The position numbers and the translations under genes were made by a program. DNA of 64,000 nt, from NCBI GenBank assembly GCA_963809545.1, contig CAWEKD010000006.1:111916-175915 (forward strand), in the 5' to 3' direction. The DNA comes from Natronosporangium sp035305625. Its GTDB lineage: Bacteria; Actinomycetota; Actinomycetes; Mycobacteriales; Micromonosporaceae. Within the stretch, counting starts at the first letter, position 1, and the number at the start of each line of letters is the position of its first letter. Below, one piece after another: positions 53,961 to 63,684 of this stretch. The notes below the pieces were generated by a model. The model saw nothing but the letters and a program-made list of their open reading frames with translations. It was not told the origin of the DNA and ran no database searches.

Positions 53961-54811
53961 TTGGGCCGTCCCCACTCGTCCAGCTCCCGCAGCACCGGGG
54001 TACGGGCGATCACTTGCGTGAAGCTGATCCGCTCGCTGGCCGCGGTCAAGCCGGCGATCACCGTCAGCGCCGCCAGCCGGCCGGTCAACCCGGTCCGGGC
54101 CGCCAGGGCGGTCCCCAGCAGGGCGCCGAGCGCGTTGGCGCCACAGTCGCCGAGCATGGTCCGCTCCGCGAGGTCATCCGGCAGCCCGGCGGCCGCCGCC
54201 CCGACCGGCCCGGCCGCCAGCCCGCCGGTCGGGCCGGCGAGCAGCGGTGCCCCCGCCAGCAGGGAGACCTTCAACGCCCGGCCGGGCCGCAGGTCCAGCA
54301 GGTTGAGCAGGTTGGCCGCGCCCGCTACCACCCCCGCTCCCGCGACCACCCGGGCCAGCCGGTGCACCGGAGCGGCGGCGGGCGCACGCGCCTCCAACAG
54401 CAGCGCGGCCACCGCCCCGGCAGCCGCCATCCCGCCGAGTTTGACGGTGCCGCTGGTCAGCCGCCCCTGCCGCAGCGCTCGGAGGTGCCCCCGGAAGCCC
54501 TTGGCCTGCTGCTCGGGTCGGGTCCCGACCAGGTCGTCGTACAGCCCGACCGCACCGCCGGTCAGCCCCGCGGTCACGGCCGCGGCCGCAGTGGGCAGAT
54601 CCGGGGCACCGCATCCGGCGGCGGCGGTGGCCGCGACCGCCATCACCGGTCCCCCCACCAGGTCGACCGTGGTGCCGCGATAGTTCTGCCGGGCCCATGG
54701 GGTCCGTGGCACACCGGTGGGGGCGGTGAGGCGCCGCAGGCCGGCGCGTGCGACTCGGGCGACCGCTACCCCTACCACGGCCGCTACCACCCGGCGGCGG
54801 AGGGCGCTCAC
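53957..54811 (-). CDS. MraY/WecA-like phospho-sugar transferase family protein
   Basis: 284 residues with many hydrophobic spans. Motifs of the PNPT family appear: VGLYDDLVGTR (the DD pair), AANLLNLLDLRPGRALK (NxxNxxDGxx-like), and MLGDCGANALGALLG. It is shorter than MraY and so probably a divergent paralogue in envelope polysaccharide synthesis. Overlaps the genes on both sides by 4 bases. Confidence 0.8.
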   Translation of the reverse strand: MSALRRRVVAAVVGVAVARVARAGLRRLTAPTGVPRTPWARQNYRGTTVDLVGGPVMAVAATAAAGCGAPDLPTAAAAVTAGLTGGAVGLYDDLVGTRPEQQAKGFRGHLRALRQGRLTSGTVKLGGMAAAGAVAALLLEARAPAAAPVHRLARVVAGAGVVAGAANLLNLLDLRPGRALKVSLLAGAPLLAGPTGGLAAGPVGAAAAGLPDDLAERTMLGDCGANALGALLGTALAARTGLTGRLAALTVIAGLTAASERISFTQVIARTPVLRELDEWGRPK

Positions 54812-55797
54812 GATGACGGAGTCGGCAGCAGCCGTTCCGCGCCGTTGCCGGTGCCGTAGTGGCCCACCTGACCGTCCAGGCGCTGCTTCACGGCCAAACC
54901 GGCGGCGGTTTGTCCCTGCGGCGTGGATGCGTTGTCCACGGTGGAGATATGTTCGGACAGGGTCGGGTCCTTCCGCACCTCGGCGACCAGGTTGCCCTCC
55001 CCCGCCACCCCGCTGGCGGCCACGACCACCGGGCCGATCCGGCTGAACTGCGACACCGTGGTCAGCATCGCCTCATTGCGCTGGTTGGCGTCGCTCTGCG
55101 AGTTGGGGAGCCCGGCTACGACCACCACCACGTCCGCCGCGCCGCTGACCGGTTCGTCAAAGGCCACGTACTCCATGGCCGCGTACGCCGACAGCACCTC
55201 CTGCCGCTCCTCCTGCGGCACGCCGCCCTGCGCCTCATCAAGCTGCTCGCCCGCCTGGTCGGGGGTGGGGTCGGGCACTGCGGCGGTGCTATCGAAGATC
55301 ACTCGGGCCAGCAGCGCCGCCGAGGTCTCCACGCCGTCGCTGTTGGCCGGCAGCTGATTGCTGTCCACGCTGTCCGGAACCGCCTGGTGGGCCAGATCAA
55401 GCAGCTCCGTGAGCCGGTGCTGGGGGTGGGTGAACTTGTCAGTGATCAGCACCGTCCCGGTGATGGTGGCGTCCGCCAGCGTCAGCGCCTCGCTCACCCC
55501 GCTGACGTACTCCTGACCGTCCGGCAGGACCAGCAGCAGGACCCGCTTCCCGGTCAAGGTGCCGGCCAGCAGCATCGGGGCCGCCTCCGCCGCGAAGTCC
55601 TGTTCCCGGTCGATCTGCGACTCCAGGAACCCCACGTGCTCCCGGAGCTGGCGGTTGTCCCGGCCCAGCGAGTTGACCCGGTTCTCCAGGGCGTCCATCA
55701 TCGGCCCATTGAGCACGGTGCTGCCCAGGACCAGCCCGACCGCCAGGGCCAGGAAGACCGCGGTCAACGACACCACGTGATACCTGAAGTTGATCAC
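54808..55797 (-). CDS. Copper transporter family protein (MctB-like)
   Basis: 329 residues. The N-terminal INFRYHVVSLTAVFLALAVGLVLGSTVLNG is the signature of the MctB/SCO family with one membrane helix. A coiled coil and a large extracellular domain follow. Mycobacterial MctB limits copper inside the cell. It lies between steA and murJ, the usual order, where a division or envelope role is also possible. Confidence 0.9.
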   Translation of the reverse strand: MINFRYHVVSLTAVFLALAVGLVLGSTVLNGPMMDALENRVNSLGRDNRQLREHVGFLESQIDREQDFAAEAAPMLLAGTLTGKRVLLLVLPDGQEYVSGVSEALTLADATITGTVLITDKFTHPQHRLTELLDLAHQAVPDSVDSNQLPANSDGVETSAALLARVIFDSTAAVPDPTPDQAGEQLDEAQGGVPQEERQEVLSAYAAMEYVAFDEPVSGAADVVVVVAGLPNSQSDANQRNEAMLTTVSQFSRIGPVVVAASGVAGEGNLVAEVRKDPTLSEHISTVDNASTPQGQTAAGLAVKQRLDGQVGHYGTGNGAERLLPTPSS

Positions 55798-55855
55798 TCA
55801 GCTCGCCCCTTGTCGTCCGGCCCCGTGGCCACCCCGGCCAGCCGCAGCCGGCGCG

Positions 55856-57034
55856 CTAGAACATCTGCTGCAGCCGGAACAGCAGGTTGTCCCACCATTC
55901 GGCCACCACCCCGAGGAACGCCTTGCCCGCGGTAGAAACCGCGATCGCCGCCGCCATCGCTGCCAGCGCCGCCAGCACCAGCAACAGCAGCGATGATCCG
56001 GGAATGCCCTGCCGGTAGAGCCGGCTGACCCCCTTGGCGTCGACCAGCTTACCGCCGATCCGCAGGCGGGTGAGGAAGGTGGAGGCCATGCCACCCCGCC
56101 CCTTGTCCAGGAACTCCACCAAAGTGGCGTGGGTGCCGACCGCCACCAGTAGGGTCGCTCCGCGCTCGTCGGCCAGCAGCATGGCGATGTCCTCACTGGT
56201 GGCCGCGGCGGGGAATACGTGCGCCGACAGGCCCAGCTTCTCCACGCGCGCCAGCCCCGGCGCCCGTCCGTCGGGATAGGCGTGCACCACCAGCTCCGCT
56301 CCGCAGCGCAGCACCTCGTCCGTGACCGAGTCCATGTCCCCGACGATCAGATCGGGGGTGTAGCCGGCCTCCACCAGCGCGTCCGCTCCACCGTCCACCC
56401 CGATCAGCACCGGCTTGAACTCCCGGATGTACGGGCGCAGCACGTCCAGGTCGGCCTGATAGTCGTAGCCCCGGACCACGATGAGGCAGTGGCGCCCCGC
56501 GATCGGGGTCTCCACCTCCGGCACCCCGACCCCGTCCAGCAGCAGCTCCCGTTCCTGCCGCAAGTACTCCATGGTGTTGGCGGCGAACGCCTCCAACTGC
56601 ACCGACAGCCCCTCACGGGCCTCGGCCATCGCCTTGGCCACGCTCTCGGCGTTCTGCCGGACCCCGGAGGCGACGCGCTCTTCTCCGAGGTAGACGTCCC
56701 CGCCGTCGATCCGGACCTGATCGCCCTCGCGCAGCGCCTGGAACAGCTCCTCGCCCAGGTCGTCCACCAGCGGGATGCCGGCCCGCACCAGCACCTCCGG
56801 GCCGAGGTTGGGGTAGCGCCCGGAGATCGACGGCTTCGCGTTCAGCACCGCCCCCACCCCGGCGGCCACCAGTGAATCCGCCGCCACCCGGTCGAGGTCC
56901 ACGTGGTCGATCACGGCGATGTCACCCGGGCGCAGCCGGGTTGCTAGCCGCTTCGTCCGCCGGTCCAGCCGCACCGGCCCGGACACCGCTCCGGGCTCTC
57001 CGCCGCGGACCCGCCGCAAGGTAGGGAGACGCAT
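55856..57034 (-). CDS. steA: SteA, cytokinetic-ring protein
   Basis: 392 residues. A thiamin-pyrophosphokinase-like fold is followed by one C-terminal membrane helix (SLLLLVLAALAAMAAAIAV, about 349-367). VIGVDGGADALVEAGYTPDLIVGDMDSV is the family segment. In corynebacteria SteA works with SteB in cell separation. Start taken at ATG 57034, with AGGA 8 bases upstream. Confidence 0.92.
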   Translation of the reverse strand: MRLPTLRRVRGGEPGAVSGPVRLDRRTKRLATRLRPGDIAVIDHVDLDRVAADSLVAAGVGAVLNAKPSISGRYPNLGPEVLVRAGIPLVDDLGEELFQALREGDQVRIDGGDVYLGEERVASGVRQNAESVAKAMAEAREGLSVQLEAFAANTMEYLRQERELLLDGVGVPEVETPIAGRHCLIVVRGYDYQADLDVLRPYIREFKPVLIGVDGGADALVEAGYTPDLIVGDMDSVTDEVLRCGAELVVHAYPDGRAPGLARVEKLGLSAHVFPAAATSEDIAMLLADERGATLLVAVGTHATLVEFLDKGRGGMASTFLTRLRIGGKLVDAKGVSRLYRQGIPGSSLLLLVLAALAAMAAAIAVSTAGKAFLGVVAEWWDNLLFRLQQMF

Positions 57035-57140
57035 CAGGACCATCCTGGCATGCGTCCGCACGGATGTCCCGACACCACTCCAGCGTGTGACCCGCGATCC
57101 GGGCACATCTGGCTGAACCACGCCATCTTTGGACATATCC

Positions 57141-58889
57141 TCAACTGTGCTTGCTTCGGCTCGCTACCGCCAGCAATTCCTCGGCGTGGGCGATCCCGAG
57201 ATCCGAGTCCGGCAACCCCGCCAGCATCCGCGCCAGCTCCCGGGCCCGCTCCGTGTGCTCCACCACCCGCACCCCACTGGTGGTCACCGCTCCCCCGGAG
57301 TCCTTGGCCACCACCAGGTGCCGGTCGGCGAACGCCGCCACCTGCGGCAAGTGGGTGACCACCAGTACCTGGTGCCGTCGCGCCAACCGGGCCAACCGGC
57401 GACCGATCTCCACCGCAGCCTTGCCTCCCACCCCGGCGTCCACCTCGTCAAACACCAAGGTGGTCGGACCACCGGCCCCGGCGAACACCACCTCGATCGC
57501 CAGCATGACCCGGGACAGCTCCCCGCCGGAGGCGCCCTTCTGCAACGGCAACGCCGGCGCGCCCGGATGGGCCACCAGCCGCAACTCCACCTCGTCGGTG
57601 CCGTCCGCCGCCGCTCCCCGCTCCTCGCCCGCCACCGTCAACACCGCCTCCCCCCGGTGGGGCGGCCGCGGGGAGACCACCACCTCGATCCGGGCGTGCG
57701 GCATCGCCAACCCCGCCAGCTCCTGGCTGACATCCGCGGCGAACCGGGCCGCCGCCTCCTGCCGGGAAGCGGTCACCTGGACCGCCAGCTCCGCCGCTTC
57801 CCCAGCCAACCGGTCCGCCTCGGCCGCCAGCTGCGCCAGCACCTCATCGTCTGGATCCAGCTCGGCGAGGCGCCGCTGGGCCTGCTCGGCCCAGGCGATC
57901 ACCCCGTCGATGTCCTCGGCGTACTTGCGGGTCAATGACCGCAGGGCCGCCCGCCGCTCGTAGATGGCGGCCAACCGGTCAGGGTCGGCTTCCAACTCAG
58001 CGAGGTATCCCGACAGCTCCGTGGCCACATCCCCCACCTGGGTGGCCGCCTCCGTCAGCCGGGCCGCGAGCTCCCCCAGCCGGGCGTCCACTCCGGCCTG
58101 CCCCTCCAAGGCGCGGGCAGCGGAGGCCAACAGCCCGGTCGCGTCCATCAACTCATCCCCGCCGCCGGCCACCGCCTGATAGGCGGTCTGGGCAGCGGTC
58201 CGCAACCCTTCGGCGTGCTCCAACCGCTGCGCCTCGGCGCGTAGCTGCTCATCCTCCCCCGGCTGCGGATCCACCCGGCTGATCTCGGCCAAACCCAGCC
58301 GCAGCAGATCCGCCTCCTGCCGCCGGGCCCGCGCATTGTCACGCCGGTCAGCCAACTCGTCACAGACCGCCCGCCAGGCCGTGTACGCCTCCCGGTAGGC
58401 GGCCAGCAACCGCTCGTGCTCCTCCCCGGCGTACCGGTCCAGCGCGGCCCGCTGCTCGGCGGGGCGCAGCAGCCGCAGCTGATCGGACTGGCCGTGCACC
58501 GCCAGCACCTGCTCGCCGATCTCCGCCAGCATCGACACCGGCACACTGCGTCCCCCCACGTGGGCGCGGGAGCGTCCCTCCCCGGTGACGGTCCGGCTCA
58601 GCAGCAACGTGCCGTCTTCGTCCGGCTCTCCCCCGGCCTCGGCTACCCGGCGCCGTACCGCGTCGGCGTTCACCCCGGTGGGGCGGAGCCGGCCCTCCAC
58701 CACCGCTCGGCCACGGTCGGTGCGCACGCGAGCGGCATCAGCCCGGCCACCGAACAGCAGCCCCAGCCCGGTGACCACCATGGTCTTGCCGGCGCCGGTC
58801 TCACCGGTGAGTACGTTCATGCCGCTGGTCAACGGCAGCGTGGTGTCTTCGATCACGCCCAGTCCGGTGATGCGCAGCTCTTCCAGCAC
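57141..58889 (-). CDS. recN: DNA repair protein RecN
   Basis: 582 residues from GTG 58889. SMC-like ATPase: LEELRITGLGVIEDTTL at the N-terminus, Walker A GETGAGKT (about 30-37), a coiled-coil middle, ABC signature LSRVMLAIE and Walker B TLVFDEVDAGVGG. Acts in double-strand-break repair. nadK and tlyA lie upstream in the usual operon order. Confidence 0.96.
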   Translation of the reverse strand: MLEELRITGLGVIEDTTLPLTSGMNVLTGETGAGKTMVVTGLGLLFGGRADAARVRTDRGRAVVEGRLRPTGVNADAVRRRVAEAGGEPDEDGTLLLSRTVTGEGRSRAHVGGRSVPVSMLAEIGEQVLAVHGQSDQLRLLRPAEQRAALDRYAGEEHERLLAAYREAYTAWRAVCDELADRRDNARARRQEADLLRLGLAEISRVDPQPGEDEQLRAEAQRLEHAEGLRTAAQTAYQAVAGGGDELMDATGLLASAARALEGQAGVDARLGELAARLTEAATQVGDVATELSGYLAELEADPDRLAAIYERRAALRSLTRKYAEDIDGVIAWAEQAQRRLAELDPDDEVLAQLAAEADRLAGEAAELAVQVTASRQEAAARFAADVSQELAGLAMPHARIEVVVSPRPPHRGEAVLTVAGEERGAAADGTDEVELRLVAHPGAPALPLQKGASGGELSRVMLAIEVVFAGAGGPTTLVFDEVDAGVGGKAAVEIGRRLARLARRHQVLVVTHLPQVAAFADRHLVVAKDSGGAVTTSGVRVVEHTERARELARMLAGLPDSDLGIAHAEELLAVASRSKHS

Positions 58890-58900
58890 AGCATCCGACC

Positions 58901-59782
58901 CTAGTTGGTGGCCCGCCACCCGTCGACTGGCAGGGCGAACTTGGCGACCAGCCGATCGGTGAACGGCCGCTCCGGATCCAACCGCACCACCCGCACCGGG
59001 CGGTCCCCCTTCCGGACGGTCACTTGCGTACCGGCCGGCAACGGGAAGGTACGGCGACCGTCGCAGCACAGCACCGCCCCCGGCGCGTACGGGTCCACAG
59101 TGATCACCACTGTGGAGGTAGGAGCCGCCACCAGCGGCCGACTGAACAACGTGTGCGCGCTGACCGGCACCAGCAGCATCGCCTCCACCTCCGGCCACAC
59201 CACCGGTCCGCCGGCGGAGAAGGCGTAGGCGGTCGACCCGGTAGGGGTAGCGCACACCACCCCGTCGCACCCGTACCGGGACAGTGGCCGACCGTCCACA
59301 TCCACCATCAGCTCCAGCATGGCCCGGGTGATCCTCTCCACACTGACCTCGTTGAGCGCCCAGGACGCGGCCACCGATTCACCGTTCAGCTCAGCCGTCA
59401 CCTCCAGGGTCATCCGCTCGTCCACGGTGTAGTTCCCGACCGCCACGTCGGCGACCACTTGGTCCAGGTCGGTCGCCTCAGCCTCGGCGAGGAACCCCAC
59501 CTTGCCCAGGTTGATGCCCAGCAACGCGGCCCCGGCAGGCCGGGCCAGTTCCGCCGCCCGCAACAGGGTGCCGTCCCCACCCAACGCGAACACGATCTCC
59601 GCGCCGACGGCCGCGTCCGGCCCGGCCACGGGCCGAATCCCCGGCAGATCCAGTTGGGCCGCCTCTTCCGCCGGCACCCGGACCTCGAACCCGGCCTGCC
59701 GCAGATCCTCCGCGACTGTCCGGGCGTGAGCGGTGCTACGGGGCCGGCCGGTATGGGTGACCAGCAACGCCGCCCGGGTCAC
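58901..59782 (-). CDS. nadK: NAD kinase
   Basis: 293 residues. GGDGTLLRAAELARP with the catalytic aspartate, LGINLGKVGFLAEAE, and NEVSVER plus TPTGSTAYAFSAGGP for NAD binding. Makes NADP. GTG 59782 overlaps the tlyA stop. Confidence 0.96.
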   Translation of the reverse strand: MTRAALLVTHTGRPRSTAHARTVAEDLRQAGFEVRVPAEEAAQLDLPGIRPVAGPDAAVGAEIVFALGGDGTLLRAAELARPAGAALLGINLGKVGFLAEAEATDLDQVVADVAVGNYTVDERMTLEVTAELNGESVAASWALNEVSVERITRAMLELMVDVDGRPLSRYGCDGVVCATPTGSTAYAFSAGGPVVWPEVEAMLLVPVSAHTLFSRPLVAAPTSTVVITVDPYAPGAVLCCDGRRTFPLPAGTQVTVRKGDRPVRVVRLDPERPFTDRLVAKFALPVDGWRATN

Positions 59783-60597
59783 GACTCCACCTTGTCCACA
59801 TCACCCACCACCGCCGACAACGCGGCCCGATCCAGCGGTGGCGCAGAGCGCCGCAACCACAGGAAGATCTCCCGGTTGCCCGCCGGCCCGGGCACGGGGC
59901 TCGCCGTCAGACCGGCCACCCCCCACCCGAGGTCGGCCGCGGTCTCGGCCACCCCGGCCACCGCCTCGGCCCGCAGCGCCGGGTCCCGCACCACTCCGCC
60001 GGGGCCGACTGCCCCGGCCGACCTCGAACTGCGGCTTGACCATCACCACCAGGTCGCCGTCGGGCTCGGTGCAGGTGACCAGCGCCGGCAGCACCAACCG
60101 CAGCGAGATGAACGACAGATCCGCCACGGTCAGGGACACCCGGCCGCCGATGTCCTCCGGGGTCAGGGTGCGTACGTTGGTGCGTTCCTTCACCCGTACC
60201 CGGGGATCAGTCCGCAGCGACCACGCAACTGCCCGTATCCGACATCCACCGCCACGACTTCGGTGGCCCCGGCCCGCAGCAGCACCTCGGTGAACCCGCC
60301 GGTCGACGCGCCGGCGTCCAGGCACCGCCGGCCGGCCACGTCCAGCGTGGTGAACTCCGCCAAGGCCCCGGCGAGCTTACGGGCGCCTCGGGAGACGTAC
60401 CCCTGGTCGCCCCCCTCCGCCGCATCGCGTTGCTCCACCACCACCGGGTCGGCCGGATCCACCATGGTGGCCGGTTTCGTGGCCACCATTCCCCGGACCC
60501 GTACCTGCCCCGCGGTCACCAGCTCAGCGGCCTGCGCCCGGGAACGGGCCAACCCGCGCCGCACCAGTTCACTATCCAGGCGGATCCGGCGTGCCAT
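59779..60597 (-). pseudogene. tlyA: rRNA 2'-O-methyltransferase TlyA, two frameshifts
   Basis: The gene is complete only if read in two frames. The first (from ATG 60597) gives the S4 domain (RRIRLDSELVRRGLARSRAQA) and the start of the FtsJ-like domain (CLDAGASTGGFTEVLL). The second gives TDPRVRV to VMVKPQFEVGR. The third is the first frame again, RDPALRAEAVAGVAETA to the end. The breaks fit one missing G near 60235 (after GGGCAGTT) and one extra G in CGGGGC near 60019. TlyA methylates 16S and 23S rRNA and is linked to capreomycin sensitivity. Consensus error is likely. Confidence 0.85.
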
Positions 60598-60610
60598 CGC
60601 CTCACTTGCC

Positions 60611-60829
60611 TCACTGCTCGTCGATGCTGGCCAGGGTCTCCTGCAGGGTCCGGTGCAGCGCCTGGAACGCCGGTAGCTGTTCCGCCGGGGGCGCGTGGCG
60701 TACCTGGGCCAGGGCGGCCAGGGCCGCGTCCACCGCGGGGTGGCCAGTCTCGGCGCTGGACTGTGCAAAGGTGTCCGCCGCCTCCGGCGGGTCCACGTTG
60801 GGGGCAGGGTTCGTCAGGTGATCACTCAT
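60611..60829 (-). CDS. Small conserved actinobacterial protein upstream of tlyA
   Basis: 72 residues, acidic and helical (VDAALAALAQVRHAP, LPAFQALHRTLQETLASIDEQ). Its start overlaps the upstream gene by 8 bases and tlyA follows after 13 bases. No function is recognised. Position and helical pattern are conserved in related operons as far as I can recall. Confidence 0.7.
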   Translation of the reverse strand: MSDHLTNPAPNVDPPEAADTFAQSSAETGHPAVDAALAALAQVRHAPPAEQLPAFQALHRTLQETLASIDEQ

Positions 60830-61304
60830 CGGTCGATCCCGCAGGTGGAGTCGCCTTCCCGGTGCTCGTCGGCGTAGCGGCCTTCTTCACCGCTTTCTTC
60901 GCTGCTTTTTTCACTGCTTTCTTCGCGACTTTCTTCGCGACTTTCTTCGCCGGCGCGGGCGTCGCTTTCACGGGGGCCGGGGCCGTCTCCACCCCACCTG
61001 GGGCCGACTGCTCCCGCAGCCGCCGCTCCAACTCCCGTACCCGGGCCGCCAGAGCCTCGACCTCCTCCGCGGTGGCCAGCCCGACTTTCCCCAGCGCCCG
61101 CTCCACCTCGTACCGGACCAGCTTCACCAGCTCCGCCCGGTTGGATCGGCCGGTCTGGAGCAGCTCGTCCACCATTCCTTGTAGCTGCGCGGCGGTGGCG
61201 CCGCCTCGGTCCAGCAGCTCCCGCACCGCCTGCTCGGCCTTCCGGCGCGACGCCTGCGTCACCCCGAGCGCCAGTTCCAAATACGCCCGCCAGGCATCCT
61301 GCAT
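60822..61304 (-). CDS. Phasin-like protein with lysine/alanine histone-like tail
   Basis: 160 residues. The first 100 are helical and resemble PhaF/phasin-type proteins (YLELALGVTQASRRKAEQAV, then ALAARVRELERRL coiled coil). The rest is a run of AKK/VKK repeats as in histone H1-like proteins. It could bind DNA or granules; not decided from sequence. Confidence 0.7.
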   Translation of the reverse strand: MQDAWRAYLELALGVTQASRRKAEQAVRELLDRGGATAAQLQGMVDELLQTGRSNRAELVKLVRYEVERALGKVGLATAEEVEALAARVRELERRLREQSAPGGVETAPAPVKATPAPAKKVAKKVAKKAVKKAAKKAVKKAATPTSTGKATPPAGSTDE

Positions 61305-61389
61305 TACGTACCCCCTCCGTAGGCCGCTACCGGCCCCGTCCTCAAGTTACCCGCTGCCCGCCGGCGGCCGCGTGCGGTACGGTGCGACC

Positions 61390-61728
61390 GTGGCGAGCGT
61401 GGCGGAGTGTCGAGCAGCTCTGGACCGGCTGGTGGCGCGCCTGGCCGCCAACGCCGAGCAGGTCCGCCGGAAAGCGAACGTGGACCGGACCCTCGTGTGT
61501 CGCGTGACCGACCTGGGGGTCGCGTTCCGGGGGCGCCTCGCCGGGGGCGAGCTGGTGGACGTGGCGGAAGGCGACGACCCGACCGCGCAGATCAGTCTGT
61601 CCGCCACCAGCGACGACCTGATCGCGCTGATCGACGGGGAGCTGGATTTCCCGCGGGCGTTGGCGAGTCGCCGGGTGACGCTCCGGGCCAGTCCGTGGGA
61701 TCTGCTCAAACTCCGCAGTCTGTGGTGA
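61390..61728 (+). CDS. SCP2 sterol-binding-domain-like protein
   Basis: 112 residues from GTG 61390. A hydrophobic-ligand SCP2 pattern: VCRVTDLGVAFRGRLAGGELVDVAEGD, ISLSATSDDLIALIDGELDFPRALASRRVTLRASPWDLLKL. The only + strand protein gene in the right-hand 25 kb; it lies between divergent and convergent neighbours. Ligand unknown. Confidence 0.8.
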   Translation: MASVAECRAALDRLVARLAANAEQVRRKANVDRTLVCRVTDLGVAFRGRLAGGELVDVAEGDDPTAQISLSATSDDLIALIDGELDFPRALASRRVTLRASPWDLLKLRSLW

Positions 61729-61767
61729 CCGGGTGCGGACCGCGGCGGGTCCGCACCCGGTCCACGG

Positions 61768-63684
61768 TCACTGCCCCAGTGGCTCACCGGGTCGCAGCAA
61801 CGCGGTCAGGTCTTCCCCGAGGAACCGGGCGCGACGGGTAGGCGGTGCCGCGACCGCGGCCGCCCGGTCGGTCACCCCTGTCAGCACCAGGAGGCTGTCC
61901 AGCCCGGCCCGGTTGGCCCCTTCAATGTCGGTGTCGAGCCGGTCCCCGACCACGAGCGGTGCCGTCGCCTCGGCGAGGCCCGCGGCGGTGGTGAAGAACT
62001 CCGGTTGGGGTTTGCCCGCCACCAGGTCCGGTTCCCGGCCGGTGGCGGTCCGCAGCGCCGCCACCAGGCTGCCGTTGCCGGGTAGCGGCCCCCGCGGGCT
62101 GGGCAGGGTGGCGTCGGTGTTGGTCGCCACCCAGCGCGCGCCGGCCCGGATCGCCAGGCAGGCTTCCGCCAGCTGGGCCCACCCGACCTGCGGCCCGTAC
62201 CCTTGCACCACCGCGGCTGGCTGGGCGTCGGCGGTGGTGACCGGCTGCAGCCCGCGGCGCCGCACCTGCTCGGCGAGCGCTTCCGAGCCCACCACGAGCA
62301 CCGGGGCGCCCTCCGGCAACTGGTCGGCCAGGAGGGCCGCGGCGACCATCGAGGAGGTCAGCACCTCCGCGGGATCGGCCGGCATCCCGATCCGGGTCAG
62401 GAGCGCGGCCACCTCTTCGGGGCTGCGGGAGGCGTTGTTGGTGGCGAATACGAGCGGGTGGCCGGCGCGGCGCAGCGCGGCCAACGTCTCCACCGCCGCG
62501 GGGATCGGTTCCTCCCCGAGCAGCAGCACTCCGTCGAGGTCCAGGATCACCAGGTCGTACGCCTCCACCAGCGGCGTCTCCGGGTGGGGCGCCGGCGCGG
62601 CGGGGGCGGGTGAGGCGGATGTGGCCGGTGTTTCCGCGGCCGATGATTCTGCGGTCGATGATTCCGCGGTCGGTGTTTCCGGTGCGGAAGGTTCTGCCTC
62701 GTCCAGCTGGACCCCTTCGAGCTCCAGCAGCCGGTCGGCCGCGTCGGTCTCGCCCTGTTCGTCCAGCTCCAGTGCGCGGGAGAACCATTCCCGGGCTTCT
62801 TCGGTGTGGCCGGCGGCGGCCAGTCGGTCGGCGTACGCGTACCGTAGCCGGGCTACGCCCGGACCTTCGTGGGTCAGCTCCGGCACATCCAGCATGGCGA
62901 GCGCGGCGTCGGTCTGGCCGAGGTCGGCGCGCGCACCTGCGGCCACGATCAGCAGCTCGATGGCTTCCGCTTGCCCCAGGTTCGCCTGTTGTCCGGTGCG
63001 GTACAGGTCCAGCGCCCGTTCTGGCCGGCCTAGCGCCCGTTCGCAGTCGGCGAGGACCGCCAGGTGGGTTTGGCGGCCGGTCATTCGGTGGTAGGCCCGC
63101 AGCTCGGTGATGGCGGTGTGCCAGTCCGCCGCGTGGTAGGCGGCCAGCCCGACCGCTTCGCGGATGGACGCTACGCGGGGCGCCCGTCGGCGGGCGGCCT
63201 GTGCGTGCGCTAACGCGGTGGGTGGGTCCACCATGAGTAGTTCACCGGCGGCTACGAGGTGTCGGGCGATTCGGTCGGCTACCGCCCTCGGTAGGCTCCG
63301 TAGCTCTGCCCGCACTTCTCGGTCGAGTTCGCCGGGGGTGATGTCGTCCGGCAGCGGCGGGTCGGGGGGAGCGGTGGGGTGGTCGCGGTCGTGGTCCGGC
63401 CGCTGGTCCCGGGCGCGGCGGTCCCGGTAGGGACGGCCGTCGGTGCCGCGACGGCCGCGGTCGGGGCGGCCGGGTTCGGCGCGATTGTTCGCTCCACGCC
63501 GCGGCTGGTGGCCGCTGTCTTCGGGGCGGGGGCGGCGCTGTCCTTGGGGGCGACCTTCCCAGTCGTCGCCGCGTCGGCGTCCGCGTGACCGGTCGTTGAA
63601 CCGGTCACCGTATCGAGAGGATTCGGAGCCGCGTGGGTGTCGGCGACGATGCTGGTGGGAGCCATCCCCGGAAGATCGATTCAC
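61768..63684 (-). CDS. TPR-like helical region fused to HAD-IIA phosphatase
   Basis: 638 residues. A very basic, disordered N-terminus (about 100 residues, RGRRRGDD-like) is followed by helical TPR-like repeats (ALAHAQAARRRAPRVASIREAVGLAAYHAADWHTAITELRAY). An acidic Ser/Glu/Pro linker precedes the HAD-IIA domain. HAD motifs are complete: DLDGVLL (D382, D384), ATNNASRSP, KPQPEFF, VGDRLDTDI. HAD-IIA enzymes often act on glycerol-3-phosphate or p-nitrophenyl-type substrates. The fusion of two usually separate modules is the notable point. Confidence 0.85.
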   Translation of the reverse strand: MNRSSGDGSHQHRRRHPRGSESSRYGDRFNDRSRGRRRGDDWEGRPQGQRRPRPEDSGHQPRRGANNRAEPGRPDRGRRGTDGRPYRDRRARDQRPDHDRDHPTAPPDPPLPDDITPGELDREVRAELRSLPRAVADRIARHLVAAGELLMVDPPTALAHAQAARRRAPRVASIREAVGLAAYHAADWHTAITELRAYHRMTGRQTHLAVLADCERALGRPERALDLYRTGQQANLGQAEAIELLIVAAGARADLGQTDAALAMLDVPELTHEGPGVARLRYAYADRLAAAGHTEEAREWFSRALELDEQGETDAADRLLELEGVQLDEAEPSAPETPTAESSTAESSAAETPATSASPAPAAPAPHPETPLVEAYDLVILDLDGVLLLGEEPIPAAVETLAALRRAGHPLVFATNNASRSPEEVAALLTRIGMPADPAEVLTSSMVAAALLADQLPEGAPVLVVGSEALAEQVRRRGLQPVTTADAQPAAVVQGYGPQVGWAQLAEACLAIRAGARWVATNTDATLPSPRGPLPGNGSLVAALRTATGREPDLVAGKPQPEFFTTAAGLAEATAPLVVGDRLDTDIEGANRAGLDSLLVLTGVTDRAAAVAAPPTRRARFLGEDLTALLRPGEPLGQ

